From an uncultured Marinosulfonomonas sp. (GTDB lineage: Bacteria; Pseudomonadota; Alphaproteobacteria; Rhodobacterales; Rhodobacteraceae), in NCBI GenBank assembly GCA_947311455.1, contig CAMZKY010000140.1, positions 1 to 8,948 of the forward strand: a stretch of DNA of 8,948 nt, given 5' to 3'. The translations under genes and the position numbers were made by a program. Every line of letters begins with the position of its first letter. The stretch's first letter is position 1. Of the stretch, positions 1 through 5,888 are shown in pieces. Below the pieces are notes generated by a model that was given only the letters and a program-made list of their open reading frames with translations, did no database searches and had not been told where the DNA came from.

Positions 1-1215
1 GCTGTCGGCGGAAATGGTTTTTTCCTTTTCAGGATCCCATACCACCAGATCGGCATCGGCCCCCACCAGAACCGCACCCTTTTTAGGGTAACAATTCAAT
101 ATCTTGGCGATGTTTGTTGACGTGACCGCAACAAATTCGTTCATCGTCAAACGCCCCGTGGCCACGCCCTGTGTCCATAGCATCGGCATACGATCCTCAA
201 GGCCACCTGTGCCGTTGGGAATTTGGCTAAAATCATTCAGACCCGAGCGTTTTTGTTCCGTGGTAAAGGCACAGTGATCGGTGGCAACCACGCTTAGGCT
301 GCCGCTTTGCAGACCCGCCCACAGGCTGTCTTGGTGTTTTTTATTGCGAAATGGCGGCGACATCACACGGCGCGCCGCGTGGTCCCAATCGGCATTGAAA
401 TACTCGCTTTCATCCAGCGTCAGGTGCTGGATCAACGGCTCGCCCCACACCCGTTTCCCTTGCATCCGCGCCCGACGAATGGCCTCATGGCTTTCCTCGC
501 AACTGGTATGCACCACATAAAGCGGCACACCGGCCATGTCAGCGATCATAATCGCCCGATTGGTGGCCTCCCCTTCAACCTGTGGCGGACGGCTATAAGC
601 GTGCGCCTCAGGGCCTGTGTTACCCTCTGCCAGCAGTTTAGAGGTCAGTTCTGCCACCACATCGCCGTTTTCGGCGTGAACCAGCGCGGTTCCGCCAAGT
701 TCGGCCAAACGGTTAAAGCTGGAAAACAGCTCGTCATCATTGACCATCAACGCGCCTTTATAGGCGAGGAAATGTTTAAACGTGTTGATGCCGCGTTCCT
801 GAATGACGGTTTTCATGTCGTCAAACATCTGTTCGCCCCACCAAGTAACGGCCATATGGAACGAATAATCGCAATTGGCGCGGGTCGATTTATTATCCCA
901 GCGTTTCAACGCCTCAAGCATGCTTTCGCCCTGATTTGGCAGAGCAAAATCAACCACCATCGTAGTGCCCCCCGCCAAACCGGCCCGCGTGCCGCTTTCG
1001 AAATCATCACTGGAATAGGTGCCCATAAACGGCATTTCCAGATGGGTATGCGGATCAATCCCACCGGGCATAATGTAGCAACCCGTGGCATCCAGCACCT
1101 CGTCGCCCTTCAGATCAGGGCCGATTTCAACAATCACGCCACCTTCGATTTTAACGTCAGCCGTATAGGTTAAATCGGCGGTAACAATTGTGCCGCCCTT
1201 GATGACTTTGCTCAT
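1..1215 (-). CDS. hydA: Dihydropyrimidinase / D-hydantoinase, 3' end cut by the window edge
   Basis: Cytosolic amidohydrolase that opens dihydrouracil/dihydrothymine to N-carbamoyl-beta-amino acids, step 2 of reductive pyrimidine breakdown. Translating the minus strand from ATG at 1215 gives 405 residues with no stop before the edge; relatives are about 480 residues, so roughly 75-80 C-terminal residues are missing. Visible binuclear-metal features are H56 and H58 (GIDPHTHLEMP), the lysine that is carbamylated in the family, K153 (HFLAYKGAL), H180 (LVHAEN), H236 (VVHTSC) and D313 (ATDHCAF); N337 lies in the substrate loop IPNGTGGLE. The start is supported by GGGAG a few bases upstream and by the N-terminal MSKVIKGGTIV. 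It is the last visible gene of the operon, 15 bases after the GH114 gene. A hydantoinase acting on other cyclic imides is possible from sequence alone, but the neighbouring preTA, ureidopropionase-type and aminotransferase genes favour dihydropyrimidinase. Confidence 0.95.
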   Translation of the reverse strand, partial: MSKVIKGGTIVTADLTYTADVKIEGGVIVEIGPDLKGDEVLDATGCYIMPGGIDPHTHLEMPFMGTYSSDDFESGTRAGLAGGTTMVVDFALPNQGESMLEALKRWDNKSTRANCDYSFHMAVTWWGEQMFDDMKTVIQERGINTFKHFLAYKGALMVNDDELFSSFNRLAELGGTALVHAENGDVVAELTSKLLAEGNTGPEAHAYSRPPQVEGEATNRAIMIADMAGVPLYVVHTSCEESHEAIRRARMQGKRVWGEPLIQHLTLDESEYFNADWDHAARRVMSPPFRNKKHQDSLWAGLQSGSLSVVATDHCAFTTEQKRSGLNDFSQIPNGTGGLEDRMPMLWTQGVATGRLTMNEFVAVTSTNIAKILNCYPKKGAVLVGADADLVVWDPEKEKTISADS

Positions 1216-1230
1216 GTTTTTCTCCCAGTT

Positions 1231-1992
1231 TTATTCACAGTTGCGCACATATTTTGACAATATCCGATGCTTTAACACCATGGATATGCCCATTTTCTGC
1301 GCTGCTTTGCATGTTTTGCCAAACCGAATTGGCCTGTCGTCGTATTCTACATCAAACACAGGTTTTCCGGCCGAAATATAAGGTGAAACCTGATGGCACC
1401 AGCCGTCTTGAAAACAGCTTTCCGAAACCACAAAATCCAGTGTATTCACCAGTTTCGGCGTTAAGGCCGGTACATTTTTCTGTCCGATTTCAAGCCCCAT
1501 ACCATGGGCTATCCTCGCCAACGCTTTGATATATCGAACACCATCAGACGGGCTTAGATCAAATCCGGAATCGTTGTCGTATACATCCATATTATCAGGA
1601 TCAACGGCGTCAAATCCCATATCCTTGCACCGTTGGAAACGCCGTTTCATTAGCGGTAAAAGAGTTTTTAAATCGCGCACATCCAGAAATTTTTCATCCG
1701 GCCAGTCACCATATGTTTTGCCCACGACAATTGCGGGGAAATCGGCGATATCATCGCGATAATTTTCCAATGTGCCAACGCTGACATAACACAGAGTATA
1801 AATTCCGCGCGCCTTTAACTTTGAAATAAGCCGGCGCGTAACATTGTCGGGATCCAGATCATACACCAGCACCCCTTTGCGAATTTTCACGTCATCAGCA
1901 TATTGCAAATCCCACACAGCCCCTACATTCGGGGCTGCATGGGCTGCTAAAGTGCTAGAAAATAGCGCAAATATGGCCGCTAAGCGTTTCAA
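1231..1992 (-). CDS. Secreted GH114-type glycosidase (endo-alpha-1,4-polygalactosaminidase-like)
   Basis: The predicted mature protein has motifs of glycoside hydrolase family 114, a TIM-barrel family that includes endo-alpha-1,4-polygalactosaminidases. From the TTG at 1992 the protein has 253 residues: a signal peptide (K2, R3, hydrophobic 4-17, AHA cleavage site near 19), the strand motif VYDLD (43-47), the WPDEKFLDVRDL segment near 97-108, the acidic FDAVDPDNMDVYDND block near 127-141, and a C-terminal SESCFQDGWC (C193 and C199, possible disulfide) followed by FDVEY. Family members often have EPDN where this has D131-P-D-N. There is no ATG near the N-terminus. The frame also opens at TTG 2022, but that adds ten charged residues before the signal peptide and overlaps the upstream gene by 29 bases. 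TTG 1992 lies one base after the upstream TAG, which suggests translational coupling. Its real substrate is unknown, and it has no evident role in pyrimidine breakdown. Confidence 0.85.
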   Translation of the reverse strand: MKRLAAIFALFSSTLAAHAAPNVGAVWDLQYADDVKIRKGVLVYDLDPDNVTRRLISKLKARGIYTLCYVSVGTLENYRDDIADFPAIVVGKTYGDWPDEKFLDVRDLKTLLPLMKRRFQRCKDMGFDAVDPDNMDVYDNDSGFDLSPSDGVRYIKALARIAHGMGLEIGQKNVPALTPKLVNTLDFVVSESCFQDGWCHQVSPYISAGKPVFDVEYDDRPIRFGKTCKAAQKMGISMVLKHRILSKYVRNCE

Positions 1993-1993
1993 A

Positions 1994-3244
1994 CTATTCC
2001 ACAATCTCCGCTGTTTCCACAACCGCGTGCATCAGCACATCTGCCCCCGCTGTGGCCCATTCCTTGGAAATGTCTTCGGCCTCGTTGTGGGATAATCCAT
2101 CGACACAAGGGCACATCACCATCGCGGTTGGGGCCGATTTGTTGATCCAGCAGGCATCATGCCCCGCTCCGGAAATGATATTGCGGTGCGAATAGCCAAG
2201 GCGTTCGGCAGCATCGCGCACCGCAGTGACGCAACCCTCGTCAAACGTCACCGGATCAAAACCGCCCACTTTTTCCAATTCGATCCCCAGCCCCATTTCG
2301 GCGGCAATTTCGCGTGCGCCTTTGTCGAACCGCTGCTCCATATCGGTGATTGTGTCCAGATCGGGCGAACGGAAATCAACCGTAAACACCACTTTGCCCG
2401 GAATCACATTGCGCGAGTTGGGGAACACATCAATATGCCCCGCCGCGCCCACCGCATCGGGCTTGTGTGACCACGCGATATCATCCACCAATTGCAACAT
2501 TTTCGCCATGCCAAGGCCGGCATTTTTGCGCATCGGCATCGGGGTTGACCCTGTGTGGCTATCTTTGCCTGTCACCGTCACTTGTGTCCAGCTTAGGCCC
2601 TGACCATGGGTGACAACACCAATTTCCTTGCCTTCGGCCTCTAAAATCGGGCCTTGTTCGATGTGCAATTCAAAAAACGCATGCATTTTGCGTGCGCCGA
2701 CCTCTTCTTCGCCCTTCCAGCCGATGCGTTCCAGTTCTTCGCCAAATTTCTTGCCGTTTGCGTCTTCGATCCCGTAAGCCCAATCCTGTTCCAGAACACC
2801 GGCAAACACGCCCGAGGCTAACATCGCCGGCGCAAAGCGCGTGCCTTCTTCGTTTGTCCAGTTGGTGACAACGATGGGATGTTTGGTTTTGATATCAAGG
2901 TCATTCAGGGTGCGGATGATTTCCAGACCGCCCAGAACCCCCAAAACCCCGTCATATTTACCGCCAGTTGGCTGCGTATCAAGGTGGCTGCCCACATAAA
3001 CCGGAAGCGCGTCGGGATCAGTGCCTTCGCGCCGCGCAAACATGTTGCCCATCTGGTCAACGCCCATTGTCAGGCCCGCCGCGGTGCACCAATCCTGAAA
3101 CAAATGCCGCCCTTCGCCGTCTTCATCTGTCAAGGTTTGGCGATTGTTACCACCCGCCACCCCCGGCCCGATTTTGGCCATTTCCATCAGTGAATCCCAC
3201 AGGCGTTCGCCGTTGATTTTCAGGTTTGCAGCAGGTGCAGCCAT
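1994..3244 (-). CDS. Zn-dependent M20-family N-carbamoyl-amino acid hydrolase (beta-ureidopropionase type)
   Basis: Hydrolyses N-carbamoyl-beta-alanine (or N-carbamoyl-3-aminoisobutyrate) to the beta-amino acid, CO2 and NH3, step 3 of reductive pyrimidine catabolism. It belongs to the M20/allantoate amidohydrolase-like family (hydantoinase/carbamoylase type), cytosolic and usually dimeric. The 416 residues match the normal length. Di-metal ligands are visible as H87 (VGSHLDT), D98 (KYDGVLG), the E132-E133 pair (NEEG, base plus ligand), H194 (ELHIEQGP) and H386 (LSHNEAED); H230 in DSHTGSTPM and NVIPGKV are typical of the dimerization lid. The start ATG at 3244 has GGGAGAGAG directly upstream, partly inside the stop of the aminotransferase 11 bases away. 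Allantoate amidohydrolase or L-carbamoylase activity cannot be excluded by motif alone; the preTA-hydA-aminotransferase context selects the beta-ureidopropionase role. Such genes are labelled amaB, hyuC or pydC in different genomes, so no symbol is assigned. Confidence 0.93.
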   Translation of the reverse strand: MAAPAANLKINGERLWDSLMEMAKIGPGVAGGNNRQTLTDEDGEGRHLFQDWCTAAGLTMGVDQMGNMFARREGTDPDALPVYVGSHLDTQPTGGKYDGVLGVLGGLEIIRTLNDLDIKTKHPIVVTNWTNEEGTRFAPAMLASGVFAGVLEQDWAYGIEDANGKKFGEELERIGWKGEEEVGARKMHAFFELHIEQGPILEAEGKEIGVVTHGQGLSWTQVTVTGKDSHTGSTPMPMRKNAGLGMAKMLQLVDDIAWSHKPDAVGAAGHIDVFPNSRNVIPGKVVFTVDFRSPDLDTITDMEQRFDKGAREIAAEMGLGIELEKVGGFDPVTFDEGCVTAVRDAAERLGYSHRNIISGAGHDACWINKSAPTAMVMCPCVDGLSHNEAEDISKEWATAGADVLMHAVVETAEIVE

Positions 3245-3255
3245 GTTCTCTCTCC

Positions 3256-4584
3256 CTAGTTCAGGTTTTTCAAAATTTCGCGCAGTTTGCCAAATAATTC
3301 GTCGATTTGGGCCTTGTTGATCATCAAAGGCGGCGAAAGCGCGATGATGTCGCCGGTGGTGCGGATCAACAGGCCCTGTTCAAACGCCTGTTTAAATGCC
3401 TCAAACGCGCGTTTGGTCGGGGCGCCCTCGATGCCTTCCAGTTCTATCGCGCCGATCAGGCCCATATTCCGAATATCAATCACATGCGGCAAGCCTTTAA
3501 GCGAATGCAGCGCGTCTTCCCAATAGGGGGCCAGATTGGCGGCATTTTCGAACAATCCTTCCTCACGATACGTTTGCAACGTGGCCAAACCCGCCGCAGC
3601 CGCAATCGGATTGCCCGAATAGGTATAGCCGTGGAACAGCTCGATTGCCTCTTCCGGCCCTGACATAAACGCGTCATGAATGGCGCTTGTGGCCAGAACC
3701 GCGCCCATCGGAATAACCCCGTTGGTCAGGCCTTTGGCGGTGGTGATCAAATCGGGCATCACGTTAAAATGTTCGGCGGCAAAACTGCTGCCCAAACGGC
3801 CAAATCCGGTAATCACTTCGTCAAAAATCAGCAAAATACCGTGTTTGGTGCAAATTTCGCGCAGTTTTTCCAGATAGCCTTTGGGCGGCATCAAAACCCC
3901 CGTTGATCCCGCCATCGGTTCAACAATCACCGCCGCGATGGTTTCCGGGCCATGCAGGGCAACGATGCGCTCCAGATCTTCGGCCAGATAAGCGCCATGT
4001 TCGGGCTGCCCGCGCACAAAACTGTTTTGATCGGGCAAATGGGTATGCGGCAGATGGTCAACACCTGTTAACAGCGACCCAAAGAATTTGCGGTTATTCA
4101 CAATCCCGCCCACGGAAATACCGCCAAAATTCACCCCGTGATAGCCCCGTTCACGGCCAATCAAACGGGTGCGGGTGCCTTCGCCGCGCACACGATGATA
4201 GGCAATCGCCATTTTCAGCGCGGTTTCAACAGATTCCGATCCGGAATTGGTAAAGAACACATGTTCAAACGGATCAGGTGCCATATCGCGGATCGCCGAG
4301 GCCAGTTCAAACGCCTTGGGATGGCCGATTTGGAACGCAGGGGCGTAATCCAGTTCCGCCGCCTGTTTTTGAATGGCCTCTGTAATCAACGGGCGTTTAT
4401 GCCCCGCATTACAGCACCAAAGCCCTGCCGTTCCATCCAGCACGTCGCGCCCATCGGCGGTTTGATAATACATATCCTTGGCCGAAACAAACATCCGCGG
4501 CTGTTTTTTAAACTGGCGATTGGCCGTAAACGGCATCCAAAAAGCGGACAAATCATTGGGCACGGAGGGGGTGTCATAAGCCAT
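3256..4584 (-). CDS. Class III omega-amino acid:pyruvate aminotransferase (beta-alanine transaminase role)
   Basis: PLP-dependent fold-type I aminotransferase. In this operon it would move the amino group of beta-alanine (or 3-aminoisobutyrate) to pyruvate, giving malonate semialdehyde (or methylmalonate semialdehyde) and alanine, step 4 of the pathway. The 442 residues contain the class III signature: GLWCCNAGH (55-62), the phosphate-binding NSGSESVETALK (113-124), Y148-H-G stacking on PLP, D255 in IFDEVITGFGRLG contacting the pyridine nitrogen, and the Schiff-base lysine K284 in TTAKGLTNGV. R408 is in the region where omega-aminotransferases carry a carboxylate-binding arginine. ATG 4584 (MAYDT) is chosen because AGGA lies 8 bases upstream; the frame stays open ten codons further but that part lacks a ribosome site and looks non-coding. 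It is the first gene of the operon, directly downstream of the RutR operator. Specificity for taurine or other omega-amines cannot be ruled out from sequence. Confidence 0.92.
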   Translation of the reverse strand: MAYDTPSVPNDLSAFWMPFTANRQFKKQPRMFVSAKDMYYQTADGRDVLDGTAGLWCCNAGHKRPLITEAIQKQAAELDYAPAFQIGHPKAFELASAIRDMAPDPFEHVFFTNSGSESVETALKMAIAYHRVRGEGTRTRLIGRERGYHGVNFGGISVGGIVNNRKFFGSLLTGVDHLPHTHLPDQNSFVRGQPEHGAYLAEDLERIVALHGPETIAAVIVEPMAGSTGVLMPPKGYLEKLREICTKHGILLIFDEVITGFGRLGSSFAAEHFNVMPDLITTAKGLTNGVIPMGAVLATSAIHDAFMSGPEEAIELFHGYTYSGNPIAAAAGLATLQTYREEGLFENAANLAPYWEDALHSLKGLPHVIDIRNMGLIGAIELEGIEGAPTKRAFEAFKQAFEQGLLIRTTGDIIALSPPLMINKAQIDELFGKLREILKNLN

Positions 4585-4619
4585 AGTAACGATCCTGAAA
4601 TTCTGCAGCAGCAATTAGT

Positions 4620-4635
4620 TTGACCAAATGGTCAG
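4620..4635 (+). promoter_or_regulatory. RutR operator, near-perfect palindrome
   Basis: TTGACCAAATGGTCAG matches the established E. coli RutR consensus TTGACCAnnTGGTCAA at 13 of 14 defined positions. It contains the perfect inverted repeat TGACCA (4621-4626) / TGGTCA (4629-4634). It lies 35 bases upstream of the aminotransferase ATG and covers the transcription start predicted from the -35/-10 pair at 4640-4667, the arrangement expected for repression. A rutR-like gene is divergent from it, and RutR homologues respond to uracil, so release by uracil is the inferred signal. Confidence 0.85.
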
Positions 4636-4639
4636 GAAG

Positions 4640-4667
4640 ACGCTATCACGGTTAAGAAATCAGTCAA
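4640..4667 (-). promoter_or_regulatory. Predicted sigma70-type promoter of the aminotransferase-hydA operon
   Basis: On the minus strand, TTGACT (4667-4662) fits a -35 box and TAGCGT (4645-4640) a weak -10 box, with a 16-base spacer. The implied transcription start is near 4633, inside the RutR operator. The -35 is strong and the -10 poor, so the promoter is inferred from pattern and position only. Confidence 0.45.
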
Positions 4668-4692
4668 GGAATAGCCACCGAAAAACCGAAAA

Positions 4693-4708
4693 AAGATCAT
4701 TTGGTTAA
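4693..4708 (-). promoter_or_regulatory. Second, degenerate RutR-like site
   Basis: Read on the minus strand this is TTAACCAAATGATCTT, matching the RutR consensus at 10 of 14 defined positions and sharing the core ACCAAATG with the strong site at 4620-4635. It ends 69 bases before the rutR start and lies about 26 bases upstream of the operon's predicted -35. It could serve autoregulation of rutR or cooperative binding with the first site, or be a chance resemblance. Confidence 0.45.
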
Positions 4709-4777
4709 ATTGTTGTGGATATTTGCCAGCTGCACGGTAAAGATAATCAAAGTTGCGCAGGGAAACAGGACAGGATC

Positions 4778-5392
4778 ATGGCAAAACAACAAGGCCGCAC
4801 CCGGATTCAAAAGAAAAACCGTACAACGATTCTCGAGGCCGCGCTCGAGGTGTTTTCGAAATTCGGATTTCGTGGATCGACCCTTGATCAAATTGCCAAA
4901 CAGGCCGGATTGTCCAAACCGAATGTGCTGTATTATTTTCCGTCAAAAGAGGCAATTCATACTGAATTGCTATCCTGCCTGATGGAAACCTGGCTTGATC
5001 CTTTGCTGGATATGGATGCAAATGGTGATCCAAAAACCGAAATTCTGGCCTATATGCGCCGGAAATTACAAATGAGCCGCGATTTCCCCCGTGAAAGCCG
5101 CCTGTTTGCCAATGAAATCCTGCAAGGCGCGCCGCATATCCTTGGCGAATTGAAAGGCGAGCTGAAGGATCTGACCGACGAAAAAGCCGCCATCATTTCC
5201 GGCTGGATGGATCAGGGGTTAATCGCCAAATCCAATGCGCATCATTTGCTATTTTCGATCTGGTCTCTTACCCAGCACTATGCCGATTTCGAAGTTCAGG
5301 TTTGCGCCGTTTTAGGATGTGGCGGGCAAGAGCAATATCAGCAGGCCGAAGAATACCTCGATGCGCTGTTTACAAAATTGCTCTCGATTTAA
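4778..5392 (+). CDS. rutR: TetR-family regulator, RutR homologue (pyrimidine-responsive)
   Basis: A 204-residue TetR-type repressor. The N-terminal three-helix DNA-binding domain covers about residues 15-60, with the helix-turn-helix STLDQIAKQAGLSKPNVLYYF (34-54) followed by PSKEAI. The C-terminal ligand domain keeps the pattern remembered from E. coli RutR: SRDFP (100-104), SRLFANEILQGAP (107-119), DEKAAIISGW (134-143), and IWSLTQHYADFEVQV (161-175). RutR binds uracil in E. coli. ATG 4778 is chosen because AGGA at 4767-4770 sits 7 bases upstream and MAKQQGR begins the conserved part; the frame is open to 4715 but that extension overlaps the control region. The gene is divergent from the degradation operon and RutR-type operators lie in the gap and upstream of preT, so it very probably controls both operons. 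E. coli RutR mainly controls the oxidative rut operon; a role at the reductive pathway here is inferred from the sites. Confidence 0.9.
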   Translation: MAKQQGRTRIQKKNRTTILEAALEVFSKFGFRGSTLDQIAKQAGLSKPNVLYYFPSKEAIHTELLSCLMETWLDPLLDMDANGDPKTEILAYMRRKLQMSRDFPRESRLFANEILQGAPHILGELKGELKDLTDEKAAIISGWMDQGLIAKSNAHHLLFSIWSLTQHYADFEVQVCAVLGCGGQEQYQQAEEYLDALFTKLLSI

Positions 5393-5422
5393 CTGAAATT
5401 CAATCTATTCACATCTCGCCCG

Positions 5423-5438
5423 TTAATCCGTGGTTAAC
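5423..5438 (+). promoter_or_regulatory. CtrA-type box, TTAA-N7-TTAAC
   Basis: TTAA (5423-5426), seven bases, then TTAAC (5434-5438) is an exact match to the full CtrA recognition sequence known from Caulobacter and other alphaproteobacteria. The second half overlaps a plausible -35 (TTAACA, 5434-5439) with GATATT (5456-5461) 16 bases further on, as in CtrA-activated promoters. The next gene starts at 5491. Binding is inferred; the motif is short, although its promoter placement strengthens it. Confidence 0.6.
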
Positions 5439-5461
5439 AATTTTGCACCACCTTTGATATT
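5434..5461 (+). promoter_or_regulatory. Possible promoter of the 5491-5856 gene
   Basis: TTAACA (5434-5439) and GATATT (5456-5461), spaced by 16 bases, form a weak -35/-10 pair ending 29 bases before the ATG. The -35 is the right half of the CtrA-type box, which suggests an activator-dependent promoter. Pattern evidence only. Confidence 0.4.
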
Positions 5462-5478
5462 GCCTGTGGGGGCGTATT

Positions 5479-5484
5479 AGGAGG
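5479..5484 (+). promoter_or_regulatory. Strong ribosome binding site (AGGAGG)
   Basis: A full AGGAGG Shine-Dalgarno sequence with a 6-base spacer to ATG 5491. It fixes the start of the small gene, excludes the in-frame TTG at 5485, and is the best argument that this short, unrecognised reading frame is translated. Confidence 0.8.
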
Positions 5485-5490
5485 TTGGAG

Positions 5491-5856
5491 ATGTTAATCC
5501 TTCCCGGGGCTTTGCCTGTTTCCCCCAGCCCAGAACAGGCGTTCGCGGTGCGCATTGCGCCGCCCAAAACCAACACTGTCGAAGCACCAACAGGTGCGTC
5601 AGATGCAAAAAATCAATCCAATTTAGGGGCAGGATCGCAAGGCAATCAAAGCCATGCCATTCTTAAGCCGCCCCCTGATCCGAACCGGCCCGCAGGCCCA
5701 GCACCGGCATTTGACGCAAATTTGCTAGAGGTTGAGCGCGAAAAGGCAAAACACACGGATATAAAACCCGAACCTGAAACAAAAACGGCCCATACCGAAA
5801 CCGGGTATGAGCCGCCAGATATATCCACGGAGAGAGAGGTGGATATCGCTGTATAA
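5491..5856 (+). CDS. Small proline-rich, probably disordered protein of unknown function
   Basis: I do not recognise this 121-residue protein. It is low in complexity: rich in P, A, E, K, N and T, with few aromatics, no catalytic motif, no clear signal peptide and no membrane segment. The N-terminus MLILPGALPVSPSPEQAFAV is the only hydrophobic part and resembles a short anchoring or docking motif; a Gln/Asn/Gly-rich stretch (about 43-54) and a Pro-rich stretch (about 60-74, with KPPPDPNRPAGPAP) follow, then a charged Glu/Lys tail. It is judged real because of the perfect AGGAGG ribosome site and the CtrA-type promoter upstream. It ends 15 bases from the convergent preA stop. Placement between rutR and preA looks incidental to pyrimidine breakdown; the CtrA box suggests a cell-cycle, motility or gene-transfer-agent link, which is only inference. 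The charged tail could simply be a linker. Confidence 0.7.
   Translation: MLILPGALPVSPSPEQAFAVRIAPPKTNTVEAPTGASDAKNQSNLGAGSQGNQSHAILKPPPDPNRPAGPAPAFDANLLEVEREKAKHTDIKPEPETKTAHTETGYEPPDISTEREVDIAV
5821..5846. repeat. Inverted repeat (8-bp arms) in the 3' end of the small gene
   Basis: ATATCCAC (5821-5828) and GTGGATAT (5839-5846) are perfect inverted arms around a 10-base purine loop (GGAGAGAGAG). The hairpin lies inside the last codons of the small gene, just beyond the preA stop on the other strand. Neither strand has a U-rich tail after it, so an intrinsic terminator is not supported; it may stabilise the 3' ends of the convergent transcripts. Confidence 0.4.
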
Positions 5857-5863
5857 CAAATCG

Positions 5864-5888
5864 CCTGCGCGTTAGCCGGATGCGCAGG
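5864..5888. terminator. Weak hairpin between convergent genes, possible bidirectional terminator
   Basis: CCTGCGC (5864-5870) and GCGCAGG (5882-5888) form a GC-rich 7-bp stem with an 11-base loop that contains the preA stop codon. The position, where two transcripts meet, suits a terminator, but only a poor T-rich stretch follows on the minus strand (CGATTTGTT) and none on the plus strand. Confidence 0.3.

Noticed and set aside
307..1173. Long plus-strand reading frame (288 codons) antisense to hydA
   Set aside because: It mirrors a well-supported hydA reading frame full of metal-site motifs; the antisense translation has no recognisable domain and a composition typical of shadow frames (rich in H, R, I, F).
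4585..4614. Ten-codon extension of the aminotransferase to 4614
   Set aside because: Would need a non-ATG start and would contain the ribosome site of ATG 4584.
4715..4777. N-terminal extension of the TetR regulator by 21 codons
   Set aside because: No ribosome site before 4715, the extension overlaps the promoter region, and ATG 4778 has AGGA at proper spacing where family similarity begins.
4834..4853. Repeated CTCGAGG motif in rutR
   Set aside because: Two short copies within the Leu-Glu-Ala-Ala-Leu-Glu coding stretch; explained by the repeated Leu-Glu codons.
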